Shown here piece by piece: positions 22,785 through 34,332 of a stretch of 64,000 bases of DNA. The DNA lies in contig JADIIX010000056.1 of NCBI GenBank assembly GCA_027604505.1, positions 62,001-126,000 of the forward strand, in the 5' to 3' direction. The notes below the pieces were generated by a model. That model saw nothing but the letters and a program-made list of their open reading frames with translations, did no database searches and was not told where the DNA came from. Origin of the DNA: Gonapodya sp. JEL0774 (taxonomy: Eukaryota > Monoblepharomycota > Monoblepharidomycetes > Monoblepharidales > Gonapodyaceae). Position numbers and translations under genes: made by a program. Position 1 is the first letter of the stretch, and every line of letters starts with the position of its first letter.

Positions 22785-25700
22785 ATGTTGATGTTCCCTT
22801 TTCTCAATTCGCCAGACCATTCTCCGCGACTAGAAAGCAATTGGGCGGAAGGACCCGAGGACGTAGCGGCGCTCTTCACCGCGCTCAACGCGAGACCCGA
22901 CTCGCCTCACTATGCCCTTGACATACTAGCTCGCATTGTAACTGCCATTAGAACTCATAGATGCGGACCTCTTGCTGGACTTTCCACGTGGGACCAATTA
23001 CGATCGTATGTGCTGGGTGCCGGTTGCTTTGACCCGAGTGATACCTCCTTGATCCTTTCCTAAAGTTTTGCTCTCTGTCGCACGTCCGGACTGATGCCCG
23101 TATGATAGTGTTAGATCACTCATGATTGATCCAGTTCGGGAAGTTCGAGCCGCAGCTTTCCGTGCTGCCCGCTATATGCTGGTGTCTGTCGATGCGTTGC
23201 AGAATTTATATGGTCTGCATATAGACATTTTGATGCTGAGGTGAGTGTAATCAACTCGAGCTTTGTTTTGCCCAGGAGTGTACCTCTGTCTTCCCATCTT
23301 GGGTTCCACATCACATCGTTCGGGTTCTTTCCAGAGCCCTCACTCGCGATACACGAAATGATCCCGAACGGGAGCAGGCTCTTAAGCTTGTTCGCGTTCT
23401 TGTCGACCGCTCACGTGAGTGGGGTTCCTTACCGCCTGCCTTCATCCGGCTCTTTGTGTCGGCCGCTGAGCAGCCAGATGAGAAACTCCGTGATATTTGT
23501 GTTGAAACGCTATGCGAGCTGGGTTAGTTCAAATTGCAGCTTTCTATCAATGGTACTGTCCCAAGGTGAACGGTTCCCCCTCCCGCAATATTGATAGCCA
23601 TCCAGGATACTGCCGCGCTTGCTCTCTCTGGAGGAATGAAAGCACTTTTTTGGGCACTCTCAGATTGCCCTCCCGATCTCTGCGAATGTGTGCTCATGGC
23701 CATTGTGGTGGTTCTGGACAGGGAGGAAACCAGGCGGTACGTGCGAGCAGGGTTTGACGTGGAGGTGAGATCGCATGAGCAAGTGTAGCATTTGAGAGCT
23801 AAGATCGTTATTGCAATGTGTGATTATACATTGAACACCCAGACAATCGTTTCTCCAATCACCAATTCACTCGGGTCCCCACCATCCGACGAGCAGCTAC
23901 AACAGGCGTCTCGCTCTCTTCAGTACCTTTTCAAAACATGGACAGGGCTTATTTACCTCTGCTATGATGACAAAAGAGTGGTGAAAGCTGTTGTGGAAGC
24001 CGTAAAGCTTCCCTCAGACGCTGTGAGAGTAAGTGTTGACGAAGTACTCACCCTCTATACACAAGAAAAGACTCATCCTATTAATCCAGACAGTAGTTCT
24101 AGACATGTTGTTCGAAATTTTTCTTTTGCCCAATCCTAGCGACCAGACAAACTTTGTGGAGTGCGCCACTCAGCAGTGTACGTTCCTCCCGAAACACGTT
24201 TGTGACGTGAAGTAACCAGCTGCCTTCATAAAGCGTCCAGTTCTACCCAGCACGAAGATTTGTTGATGGAGCATCTTTCATATCCACCTCTGAATGAAGA
24301 CGGCCCAAGGCTCCTTGACAACTACCTCGCAGTGGTTCTTGTGGTGTTCATTGAGTCCGGTCTATTTAATGTGAGCTGCCCTGCAAACAGATTCGAGTCA
24401 TAGTGAAAATATTCGTTCCCATAGGCGCTCATTGAGGTCATTCAAGGGCCAAATACAGAGCTGGGAAAGAAGGCGACAGGGCTTCTTGGGGAGATTCTGG
24501 ATCTTTGTGGCCGAGTTCTACCAAAGTCGTACGGACCAAACGTTTTCGTGAGATATTGTTTCAGTCGGTGGATGTTTCTGTTGCTCTTAATGAAATCGTT
24601 TTCAGACACTCCCTGAGCTCTTTGACGTGGCCTCTGACTTTCGTCAAGAAAGCCGTCGCCACACGGCAACTGCTGCGCTGGCACACATCGGAGATCGCCG
24701 CCGTAGCAAAGAAGACTCAAAAACATCTTTGATAGACGTATCCGTTATCGGCCATGCGAGCCAATTCGCTCGCAGTCGCCGCGTCCCAAAACGGTTAGCT
24801 CATTTCGAATACGTCAAAATCCGCGTAGGACTTCAAATCGATGAGGATCGTTTCCGAGTACTTTTGGGCAATACTGGTGTTCTTGCTTTGAAAGATTACA
24901 CCAAATGGAATTGGGACGCGATTATGGAGCTAGTTCAAGGACCTCTGTACCACGTCAAGAGGTTCGAGGAGGTCTTACGAAATACGAAGCTGATAAAACG
25001 ACTGTTGGCGTTTTACCGCCCCGCCAATCGACAGTTCTCGAGCATTCAGAAAGAGACGGTTAGTAGTCTACGCTGTGTTTTCTTAGGGTTGGCACTTATG
25101 TATTTCACTGTTAATCATGTGCCTGCGACGAATGTCGCGAAACAGGGTGCAGCGAAATACGTCAGAATCGGCTCGGAACTTCTCAGTGTCCTCGTTTCCA
25201 ATCCTGAAGGTTTCCGGTACCTTGTAGAAGACCCCCTCCTTGCACAGATCGCTCAATGCCTTATGCAACTGGATCCCGTGGGTGTTCGATCAGTTTCCAA
25301 GATGAAACGAGTTGGTCAAGCGATATCTCGACTTTGAACGAAAAGTTGTACAACGCCAGTATGCCTCCACAAGCCGAGCCTGTCTTCTCACGAGATAGGA
25401 TGGAAAAGACTTTAACGTCGTATTACTTCCATTTGCTGGGCACGTTGAGTCGAACAACCGAAGGGATTTCGTGAGTCTCTCTCCAAGATACCAGAAGTTC
25501 CAATGGGAGCTGGTTAAGATACGGTGCATCCCTAAATCATCCAGGATTCTGGAGAGGTTCAAGATTTTCGACCTTTTCTACCATATGACTGAGCTCAAAA
25601 GTCGCGATGACATCGCAAAGGCTATCGTATTGAATCTGGATTACCGCAAGTGAGGGGACTCAAACTATTTGGCCTTACCTCTGGAACAACAACAAATGCT

Positions 25701-27563
25701 GTCTCTGCGCGGTAGTGATGGACACCCACGAGTACTTCTATCCAAGGTTCTAACATCTGGATACAAGGTATCCAGCTTGCGTCCCCCAGTGTGACGAACT
25801 CATGTTCTAACGAACGAAACGCGCCTCAGCCGATGCGATATTTCGCCACAAAGCATTTGCGTTATGTAGCTCGCGGTCAGGCTAACGAATTCAAAGAATG
25901 GGGCATTCGATTGCTAATCACACAGGTAGCCGTTCTAGTGAACCGTGCATCCAATATCCTACACTCAGTCTCCGTATGCTGTAGTTGTATGACCCCTCCC
26001 TCGCTGTCTGTGAGATGGCGGCCAAAGTCCTGGAAGAAGTGTGCAGTAATCGCGATAACTTGGAGGCTATGATCCAATTGCGACCCACGGTGGACCATAT
26101 GGGTAACATCGGAGAGCCTTTGCTACTAAAGTAAGCTCGTTTGTTTTGAGCAGGAGTCAGCGGGGGTCGTCTCGGATGTAATGAGAACTCTTGCAGGTGC
26201 CTTTCAAGTACGATGGGCTTCACGTATCTTTCCGAGCTCAATTATATCGAGACGCAAATGGAACGATGGTTTGAGGTGCTCAGAAATGCAAAGTATCATT
26301 CAAAGCAGTTTCTGACAAACCAATATCACAAGTTAGAGAGGGAACTTGCACTACCTGATGCAGCTAGAGCTGTCCCTGGCGTCAGCTGTGATGGGATACA
26401 GTAATTCCAATGAGGACTCAGCGGCCGAGCTTGTGGACAATGAGAGGTAAGCAGAGGAATCGTTTGGGTCAACTTGACCACCGCGAATGGTCGTTGCAAT
26501 CAATCGCAGGGACTCCGATCACAATGTTCCGCCACATTTCTATGGTGAACTGACGAAAACTGCGGAAGGGTGTGATTTACTGAGGAAAAAGGAACATTTC
26601 ATAAGGTTTGTGGAGTACGTTCGCCGGCTACCAGCTGACGCGGACTTGGAACCAGAGAATATCTCGAAACTCAAGGCTGTGTTATGGGCAGTGGTGAGAG
26701 AACATTCGCTGTATCGGGAGCTGTGAAAGTGTGAGCTCAAGGAGGCCCCCGATGATTGTTGCAGGGACACGTCGGCACAAGTGAAATGGGTCACACTTTC
26801 CTTTCTGAAGCCAACATCATCGTTGACATTGTTGCTCTCGCGGAATCTTCTCCTGTTCTTAGTGTACGTGGGTGAGTTGTTATCTCGTTTTCGACGCCAA
26901 TAAGCAGCCATGCTGAATTTTGTATCATTGCAGAACTTCCTTTTGTGTACTTGGTTTGATCTCCATGACTGGTCGAGGAGCCGAAGTTTTGGACAGTCTC
27001 GGCTGGCACGTTGTTCTCAATCATAAAAGGTCATACACCGGGCTCTGCGTTCCGAGAGATTTTTCTAAAATTTTAAAGGTAATTGAGTTCCAAGATTTGC
27101 TGACCAGGACTTTGGATGCGCAATGTTGAAGCTTTCAACGTGTACCTTCAGGTTCGCCCTTGCGAGTATCGTGCATCAGTCGCCGACGGGCCAGTTGTTG
27201 CGCAGACTTGGGAGCGACATGAGCCGTTGACGCAAGAGGTCCTCAGGTGTGTCGGCGACATGCCTAACAACATTTTGGCTACAGGAGCCTCGAAGACGAT
27301 TGCACGGTGAGACCAAGGAGGTGTTTGTGCTTTTCGGGAACGCATCGGTGACACAAACTACATTCTGAAGCATTCGGCATGACCACCCAGATATTTTCGC
27401 ACGCTCTGATGTTTACCTAGATGTGCAAAACCTTTTATCAACCTACAGTTACCGGATGACGGCACGGCGCTACTTGGCCGAGTTGTTTGGAAACTTTGAG
27501 TTTAATGAGCAACGTTTCGCGGAAATGGATTCAGTAGTATCGAACTCAGCTGTGATTGTGTGA
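22785..27563 (+). CDS. RICTOR: Rictor/Ste16/Avo3-like TORC2 subunit
   Basis: Rictor is the defining scaffold of TOR complex 2, which acts on AGC kinases, actin and membrane stress. The N-terminal helical-repeat part reads HSMIDPVREVRAAAFRAARY, ALWALSDCPPDLCECVLMA, TRRYVRAGFDVE and MIVSPITNSLGSPPSDEQLQ. The hallmark segment LQIDEDRFRVLLGNTGVLA, KDYTKWNWDAIMELVQGPL and KRFEEVLRNTKLIKRLL lies near 24820-25010. Next come a segment with MGFTYLSELNYIETQMERWF and a Rictor_V-type stretch TSFCVLGLISMTGRGAEVLDS (near 26935-26998). The C-terminus ends SVVSNSAVIV with TGA at 27561-27563. I chose the first ATG in the frame of the first exon (22785); a short upstream exon cannot be excluded. At roughly 1,200-1,300 residues it is near the smaller fungal family members. 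Many 50-80 nt introns. Confidence 0.9.
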
Positions 27564-27668
27564 ATGTGATAAGTTGATTGGTCTGTGGGGCCCAACACAT
27601 CATGCCGAGCGCCCCAAAATAAAAATAACACATGTTCTATGTTCTATCCGGAACTCGTCAAAGCCACC

Positions 27669-30134
27669 ATGTCTATGAAATCAGCCGCATTTCCCCCTTT
27701 GGACCGCATCATGGTCGATCGCCTTAGCGTCCGTTCGATCATCGGACTCGATTCATGGGAGCGTCGCCGACCTCAACCGGTGACTATCTCGGTTGCGATC
27801 CACACGAACATCCGCGATGCAGGGAACATGGACTCACTTGCTCGTTCTATCTCGTACGCACATGTTGCTAAAGCTGTGACGGAACTATCTGAGACGTCGC
27901 AGTACGCAACAGTCGAAGAACTTGCAGCACGCATTGCCGAACTATGCATTGCCGACTATCAGGCGCCGAAAATCAGCGTGAAGGTCGAGAAACCGAAAGC
28001 ACTTCTTCATGCTAGCAAAGTTTCCATGCAAATAACTCGGACGCGTGCGTCTCTCCAATTTCTTGAGCGATTCCGAGTATCCGATTCTGGAACGAACGCG
28101 CAAGCTGCTTTCCCAATAACACCAACGCCTGTATGGACCTCTAATTCAACAGAAGAGATTCCAGAAGAATTATATGACGACGTTTTTACAATCGAGAATC
28201 TCCAGATCGATGCTGTTGTCGGCGTAAATCCTTGGGAACGATTGGAGAAGCAGAAAGTTTCCATTACAATCCACATTCACGGTGGACATCCCGAAACCGA
28301 ATCCACATCGCATTCCACCGTACCTGTAACGTCCGGCTACCGCACCATAGCCAATGCTGTCACAAAGTTCGTTGTGGAGTCCAACTTCTTAACACTCGAG
28401 GGTCTCGCAACCTCGATTGCAAGTGTCTGCTTTAGTGTCAGCTCCGCATCAAAAATTACAGTGAGAGTGGATAAGCCAAGTGCTATTCTTTTTGCGAACG
28501 CAGCGGCTGTGGAGATTACTCGGTACCGTCCCACCCCTGTGCACGATACCGCGGAGCACAACAATCGGGCGGGTGAGACTGTGTGAGTCTCGCGTCCTTG
28601 CTTCGCATTTTTTTTGTGAACTCATGAATCTTTCTCATCAGGTTGGACCATATCTCCTATCTTGGCATCGGCACGAACATTGGCAATCGCTCTTGTAACA
28701 TTCACCGCGCGCTTCATCATCTTAATCAGAAATGTCGTGTCCTCGATACCTCGTTTCTTTATGAGACCTCACCGATGTACGAAGCTGACCAACCCAATTT
28801 TCTCAACTGTGCAGTAAAGGTATGTTTTGAGTCACACTGGCCATCCGTATTGAATCGCCACGGACTCTCTTTCACGCCAACCTCGTAGATTTCCACGACC
28901 CTTTCCCCACTAGCTCTTCTCGCATACCTCAAGACTATTGAGAGGGAGCTCGGCCGTGAAGCCACAAAAAGAAATGGCCCTCGTGTGATTGATTTGGATA
29001 TCCTGCTATTCGACCATTCACATATTCAAGAGATTGACTTAGTGGTACCGCATGAAGCAATGGCGGAGAGGGACTTTGTTTTGAGACCTTTGTGCGAGTG
29101 GGTTGAAGGGTTGAGGTTCGCTCTCCCGGGTATTTCTCCACTGACCCACCTGCAGCATTGCGCCATCGCTTGTTCACCCGACTCTTAAGCGCACAATTCG
29201 TGATCTCCTCTCATCCCTTTACTCTCATCCCTCTTCTGAAGGTGGGAGTGTCATGCGTCGTGTCACACCAGTTCGTGATTCCTTATGGTCTTGGGGAGCC
29301 CAATCTCCAACCCGGATCATGGGTATAATCAACGTCACGCCAGATAGTTTCTCTGACGGTGGGGACAGGCTCGTCCCTGAAATCGCTGGCAAGGCTGCAT
29401 GGCGCATGGCTGAAGATGGCGCGGACATCATTGATGTTGGGGGCGTGTCGACCAGACCAAACGCGGACGAACCATCTGAAGAAGAAGAGCTCGCCCGCGT
29501 TGTGCCAGCAGTACGGGCCATCAGAGCCGCAGGCGTGGTCCTCCCGATATCTGTGGACACATTCAGGGCCCGTGTAGCACGCGAGGCCCTGGCCGCGGGA
29601 GCCGACTTAATAAATGACGTGTCAAGTGGAGAATGGGATCCTGAAATTGCCACTGTTCTCGCCCAAATGAGTGCACCGATTTGTTTAATGCACACGAGGG
29701 GGAATCCCCGTACTATGACGTCACTCACCCAGTATGGCGACGACTTGGTCGGAGATATCCGCCGTGAGCTCTCGAAACGCGTGGCTGTGATGGTGGCATC
29801 CGGTGTTCCAAGGTGGAACGTGGTGGTAGATCCAGGAATCGGGTTTGCCAAGACTGGGGACCACAATCTGGAGATTCTTCGCCGTTTGCCGGACCTGACA
29901 GCTCCTGGTTCTGAACTAGAGGGCTTTCCCGTTTTAGTTGGCGCATCCCGGAAGGGTTTCATTGGCAAACTTACCGAACAAAAAGACCCGAAGTTGAGAG
30001 GTTGGGGCACTGCAGCAACAAGTGTTGCAGCAGTAGCGGGCGGTGCTGGTGTGATTCGAGTGCATGATGTGAAGGAGAGTAGAGATGTCCTCCGGGTTGC
30101 GGATGCAATATGGAAAACCGCACGTACCTCGTAG
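27669..30134 (+). CDS. FOL1: trifunctional folate synthesis protein (DHNA-HPPK-DHPS)
   Basis: One polypeptide carries three consecutive steps of tetrahydrofolate synthesis. Two tandem dihydroneopterin aldolase-type domains (RLSVRSIIGLDSWERRRPQP and, second copy, LQIDAVVGVNPWERLEKQK) occupy 27700-28540. Next is 6-hydroxymethylpterin pyrophosphokinase: SYLGIGTNIGNRS, FLYETSPMYEADQPNFLNCAV, RNGPRVIDLDILLF, VPHEAMAERDFVLRPLCD. The third is dihydropteroate synthase: RIMGIINVTPDSFSDGGDR, LINDVSSG, MHTRGNPRTM, VDPGIGFAKTGDHNLEILRR, PVLVGASRKGFIG. The start ATG sits in an ideal gccaccATG context. Introns lie at about 28584-28640, after FLNCAVK, and at 29097-29155, where splicing restores PLC-DIAPSLVHP. 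The stop is 30132-30134. All signature motifs are intact, so it should be functional; this domain order is normal for fungi. Confidence 0.97.
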
Positions 30135-30361
30135 AGACTTCGAACAGAGAAGTTCACATGTGAAACACATTCACACACGGTTTTAGGTTCAACCTCTCGT
30201 AGTACCCATAGTATAGCGTCGAAATTTCTGTCGATGACTAGTACATTTCTAAAACTATCAACCAATCAAGATTGTCCCGAACCTCATCGAAAGAGTTGCT
30301 CTAGTCTTGTTGGCGCGCCTGGTCCGGTACTCACCAAATTCCCGCACAGCAACAAGCTTGG

Positions 30362-33258
30362 TTACACCGTGCAGTACTCAAGAGTCCATATCCTCCTTAC
30401 CCACACCTTGACAGCCTGCTCTCTTCTATTCCACCACAGTGCCGGATCTCTTCCTTTCGTATGGTGCTCCACCCCCCTGGCTGCTGGGACCTCACCACTC
30501 TCGTCAAGCTGTTGCGTTATATGAACAGAATCTCCACTGGGAGTGATCCCGCCTCCTACGACACTCTTACCCTTGCCCACTGTGGTATCCAACACAGCAG
30601 AGCTCTCCCTTGCCAAGGCAGGTGCTCCACTTGCAGAACTCTCATTCTCCTCCACCAATATATCCAAATCCAGGGGAGGCATCCCATCTGCATCGTCACG
30701 GACCTGACCCTCTCCATCGCCCACTCCCCCAGTCGTGGCCATACCTCCCACTCCACCCTTTTCGGCATCGCCAGCTGGTTCCACTTGCCCATGATTGCCT
30801 TCACCTATTGCAACGAAAGCCGCCCTCCGTTCTACTTCGTCCAGTAACCCTTCCGGCAAAGTACATCGCACCTCCCTTGCTTCCCACCAGCACTTTCTCT
30901 GCGGTCTCCGCGCAGCACCCGCCCCGCCACCTCCAACATCTCCGCTTATGCCACCACCCTGGGAAACCTGGGTTATCACACTTGGTACATTAACTTCAGC
31001 GGCAGATACAGTCGCACCACTTGCTGGGGCCGACGGGGCTGTGTCCTTGCCCTCCGCACCTCCAACACCGATTCCGCCGCCATCTTGTCGAGGAGTTTTG
31101 ACCCGTAGCATAGTTAAGCTCACCATCCTGCACTTTCCCATCTCCAGCTCTCGGTAGCCCCACTCAGCCATTCCGTCTAGCTCGGTTGCAATCGCTAAGG
31201 TATCCAGGATAGGCTTGTGCTGGGGTACGGTCTGAGTGCCGTCAGCTGCGACAGGGGGTGGAGGAGGCGCATCCGGATGTGGATCGATGACAGAGATGCC
31301 AGCTCGTCCCAAAAATTCCTTCTCGCGGCCTTCGAGTACCTTCTTGCGTGCGAGGAGCCATCGACCGACGCCACGCTTGATGAGAGCAAGCAAAAGGAGC
31401 CGCCGAGGTGGTAGATGTGCGAGTGGATCATCTATGTTGACAGTATCTTCGCCCCCTGCTCCGACTGCGTCGTTCCCACTGTACTCTCCTTCGTCTCTGA
31501 CTTCATTCTTATCCATTGCCCATGCTGGGATAACAAAATAGTCCAGTTCCTCCCTCAAAACAATGACCATCTGAGGACCCAGCGGAGCCTTAAGTCCCAC
31601 GCCAACGCCACCAGAGACCACCCCCTCAAGAAGACGGGTAACCTCTCCACCGCTGGGCAGCATAATTCCACCCCCATGAGAATCTATGATGCCGGGGATG
31701 CGGGGTTGGTACAGGGAGTGGAGTACGACCTGGAAGAACTCAAGGATGAATCCAAATAGACGGGGATCGAAAGAGATTGGTAAGTGCGGCGTGCTGGGGT
31801 CAGATGTGGAGGGATCATCAAGAGGATCTGTGAAGATGGGGGCAGTGGCCAAGGGGAGATCGGAAGGAGGAGTTGGTGAGAAAGGGTGCTGGGGTGGAAG
31901 CGGTCCAGTGGAAGCAGTCTCGTCAACGACGAGAGGCCTGTGTTCAGCCATGGTCGATCTGAAAGGAGGTGCGGGCGACGAGGTAGTGGAGCCAGCATCG
32001 GCAGAGGCGGCAGAGGAGGGATCCACCTCCTCAACTGATGAGGAATCATCATCGGCATCGGCGTCGTCTGGGAGGATCGGGGCTTCTGCAATGTAAGAGT
32101 TTTGAAACGGTTGGAGATCGAAAAATGTGAGCGCAATCGTTTAATTCGGCGCTTACTATCCTCACGGAATCTCATTGCAATGTCTAAGTATATGTTAATG
32201 CTTACCTTCGGACCCAGCCACACCTTCTGCATCACCACCCGCCTTGTCATCTGCATTGTTGCGCGGGAAGCCTGAAGGATTGCGACGAACCTTTATTTTA
32301 TGCTTTTTGTGTCTTGACAGGTCCACAGGAGCATCGGCAATGGTAACACGTTTCTCAGATGGGGAATCCGCGGGTATTTCCTCCTCAGGCACAGACGGTG
32401 GTAAGTCAGCCTTCTGTTCCGCTTTTGCAGCTGCCATATCAGCCTCGGCGTCGTAAAACTTTTGCCACCTGAGAGCGGTGTTGCGGGTCATGGGTGGCAC
32501 GTAGGAAGGTTTACGGACGAGGCCACCAGGGTTGGCCGAAGTGGAAAAAGATGCAGAAGAGGAGGACATATCCGTGGACGGATCCGAAGAAGTAGGGCTG
32601 AAGGGGGACGCATGGCTGGTGGACGAACTTCTGTTATGGAGAAACGAAAGCGTCAAACACTCAGGTTAATGTCTTTCTCGTGTTTTCCTGCACCCTTATC
32701 CTGCACCCTTAATGGAAATATTGGGGCAATCTGATTGTAGAGCATAATATTCACCGAATTCCGACCACCTGCCTCGGAGTGAGATTTCACCACCAGTGCC
32801 ACCCCAGATGCGATACAAAATGTGCTCCGTTCCACACTTTAACGGCCACGACGAATAGCCGAAATCCAAAGAATGAGTACAGCTTCGTTCCGACTCAATA
32901 CTCCTCAAAACATCTTGAATGGTGCTCCTTCGCTTACTAGCTCAAACACTTACCCATTGACCAATATTCCTCCCGACTGAGATTGGACCAGGGCTGCCAT
33001 TCCAGCGTCTCGTCCCGCACCTTGCAAGAGCGCTAAAATTGGGAACTGACCAGACTGCCCAAACATTGTAAGAAGGATGGACTCTGGAAAGAGTCGCAGG
33101 ATTGCGAGGTCGACCTTGAATCTGACACCCCGAAGGTCGAGATGAATTGCATTTTGAGGATTGAGGTAGAAGACGGTTGGGTATGGGAAGGGCGTGGCGG
33201 AGTACACAGGGGAAGGAGGAGGTTGTGGGGCGGAGGGTGGATCTGCGGCGACCGCCAT
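30362..33258 (-). CDS. WHI2: Whi2-like BTB/POZ-fold growth regulator
   Basis: Whi2/KCTD-type proteins restrain TORC1 and support stress responses in yeast. The first exon (MAVAADPP..., start codon 33258-33256) has the fold's beginning: IHLDLRGVRFKVDLAILRLF then PESILLTMFG. A Ser-rich insert follows (about 32200-32640), with VRKPSYVPPMTRNTALRWQ and a KKHKIKVRR cluster. The large last exon has the second half, ISFDPRLFGFILEFFQVVLHS (FDPRLF in place of the usual FDPKCF), then LREELDYFVIP. The remainder is low-complexity (Gly/Ala/Pro, acidic) and ends WTLEYCTV, stop at 30362-30364. The inserts make it much longer than yeast Whi2 (about 490 residues). Assignment rests on the split RGVRFKVD / FDPRLFGFILEFF pattern; the specific function is inferred. 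Confidence 0.75.
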
Positions 33259-34332
33259 TTTCTTCGAAGTGGATCCTTGATAGAAGCAGCTCGCCTCAGG
33301 CTAGAAAACAATAATTCGGGTGAAGAGGGGACGTGCCAGGCTTGGGATTGACGAGAAGTTAGCTGGTACGATCGAAAACTGATGAGGCGAGAAAGGGAGA
33401 AAGTACGTCCGTATTCTCTGTCCCTCACAGCTACCAACAAAAACGTAGGTCCACCCGGCACATTCTCTGTATTGCTGTAGTGTCGGCCTCTCTGTCAACA
33501 CTCCAAAGTGTCACGAAACCTTGCAGTAACCTCTTTGACCCGCTCGTCATTCCACCAGCTTATTATCCTTCGGTTTGAACTTCAACCTTAGCTTATACCC
33601 TTGATTTCTCCGATTTCTCTGATTTCTCGCCATACTTGTTTACTCTTGTCCTGTTTCACATTCACAATTGCCCGCCACCTTCCTCAGACTTACTTTGATC
33701 GCGATTGCTCCAGCAACAAAATCACGTTCTCCAGTCTTCGAAGGAAATGGTCCGCGCGCTTTCTGTAATCCGAAACTTTCTTCGTCCGTGGGGCTCGTGT
33801 CGTGTGTGGCGGAAATTCTCCCCTTGCAAATGTCTCACAGAAACGCCGCCACATTCAGATGTTAAAACCAACATTACAACACAAGTATTTGGGCAATTAA
33901 CGCACAGAATCTCTTTGGACTGATGGTTCGCGCCAGAACAAAGAGGCTCCCTCACTCGGGAAAATCAATTACACTCTATTTACAGATTGCTAGTCCACTA
34001 TATACATCACAAACTAATCAACTCAAACTAAATTGTGCTTTTGGGGAGACATAGCAGCAAAAGGAGAATAACCGATCCAGCAGTGTTCAATCTTAACATC
34101 ACAGCGACCGCATTGGATATGAACATGGATATGCCAAAATCAAGTTGTGCGCGCCAATCAGGGCATCAGTCCACAAATGTTCCGAGCCGGTCCTGCCGGC
34201 GACCAGTGATCACACTATGATACAAAAACACCAAGAGTGTCCGCAAATGCATCCAAAGAGTCCGCACGCAGTCAGGTGCCTGTCCCAAAAATACGTATGG
34301 TAGACCTTAGCTGCCACGAGACACAACCACCC
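33259..34332. other. intergenic, no gene recognised
   Basis: This gap of about 1.07 kb lies upstream of the Whi2-like gene and downstream of the kinase gene. It contains pyrimidine-rich leader-like sequence at about 33540-33680 and short frames without family signatures. Confidence 0.5.

Noticed and set aside
29225-30265. Minus-strand frame of 346 codons opposite FOL1
   Set aside because: It is the antisense shadow of the dihydropteroate synthase exon, whose motifs are clear on the plus strand.
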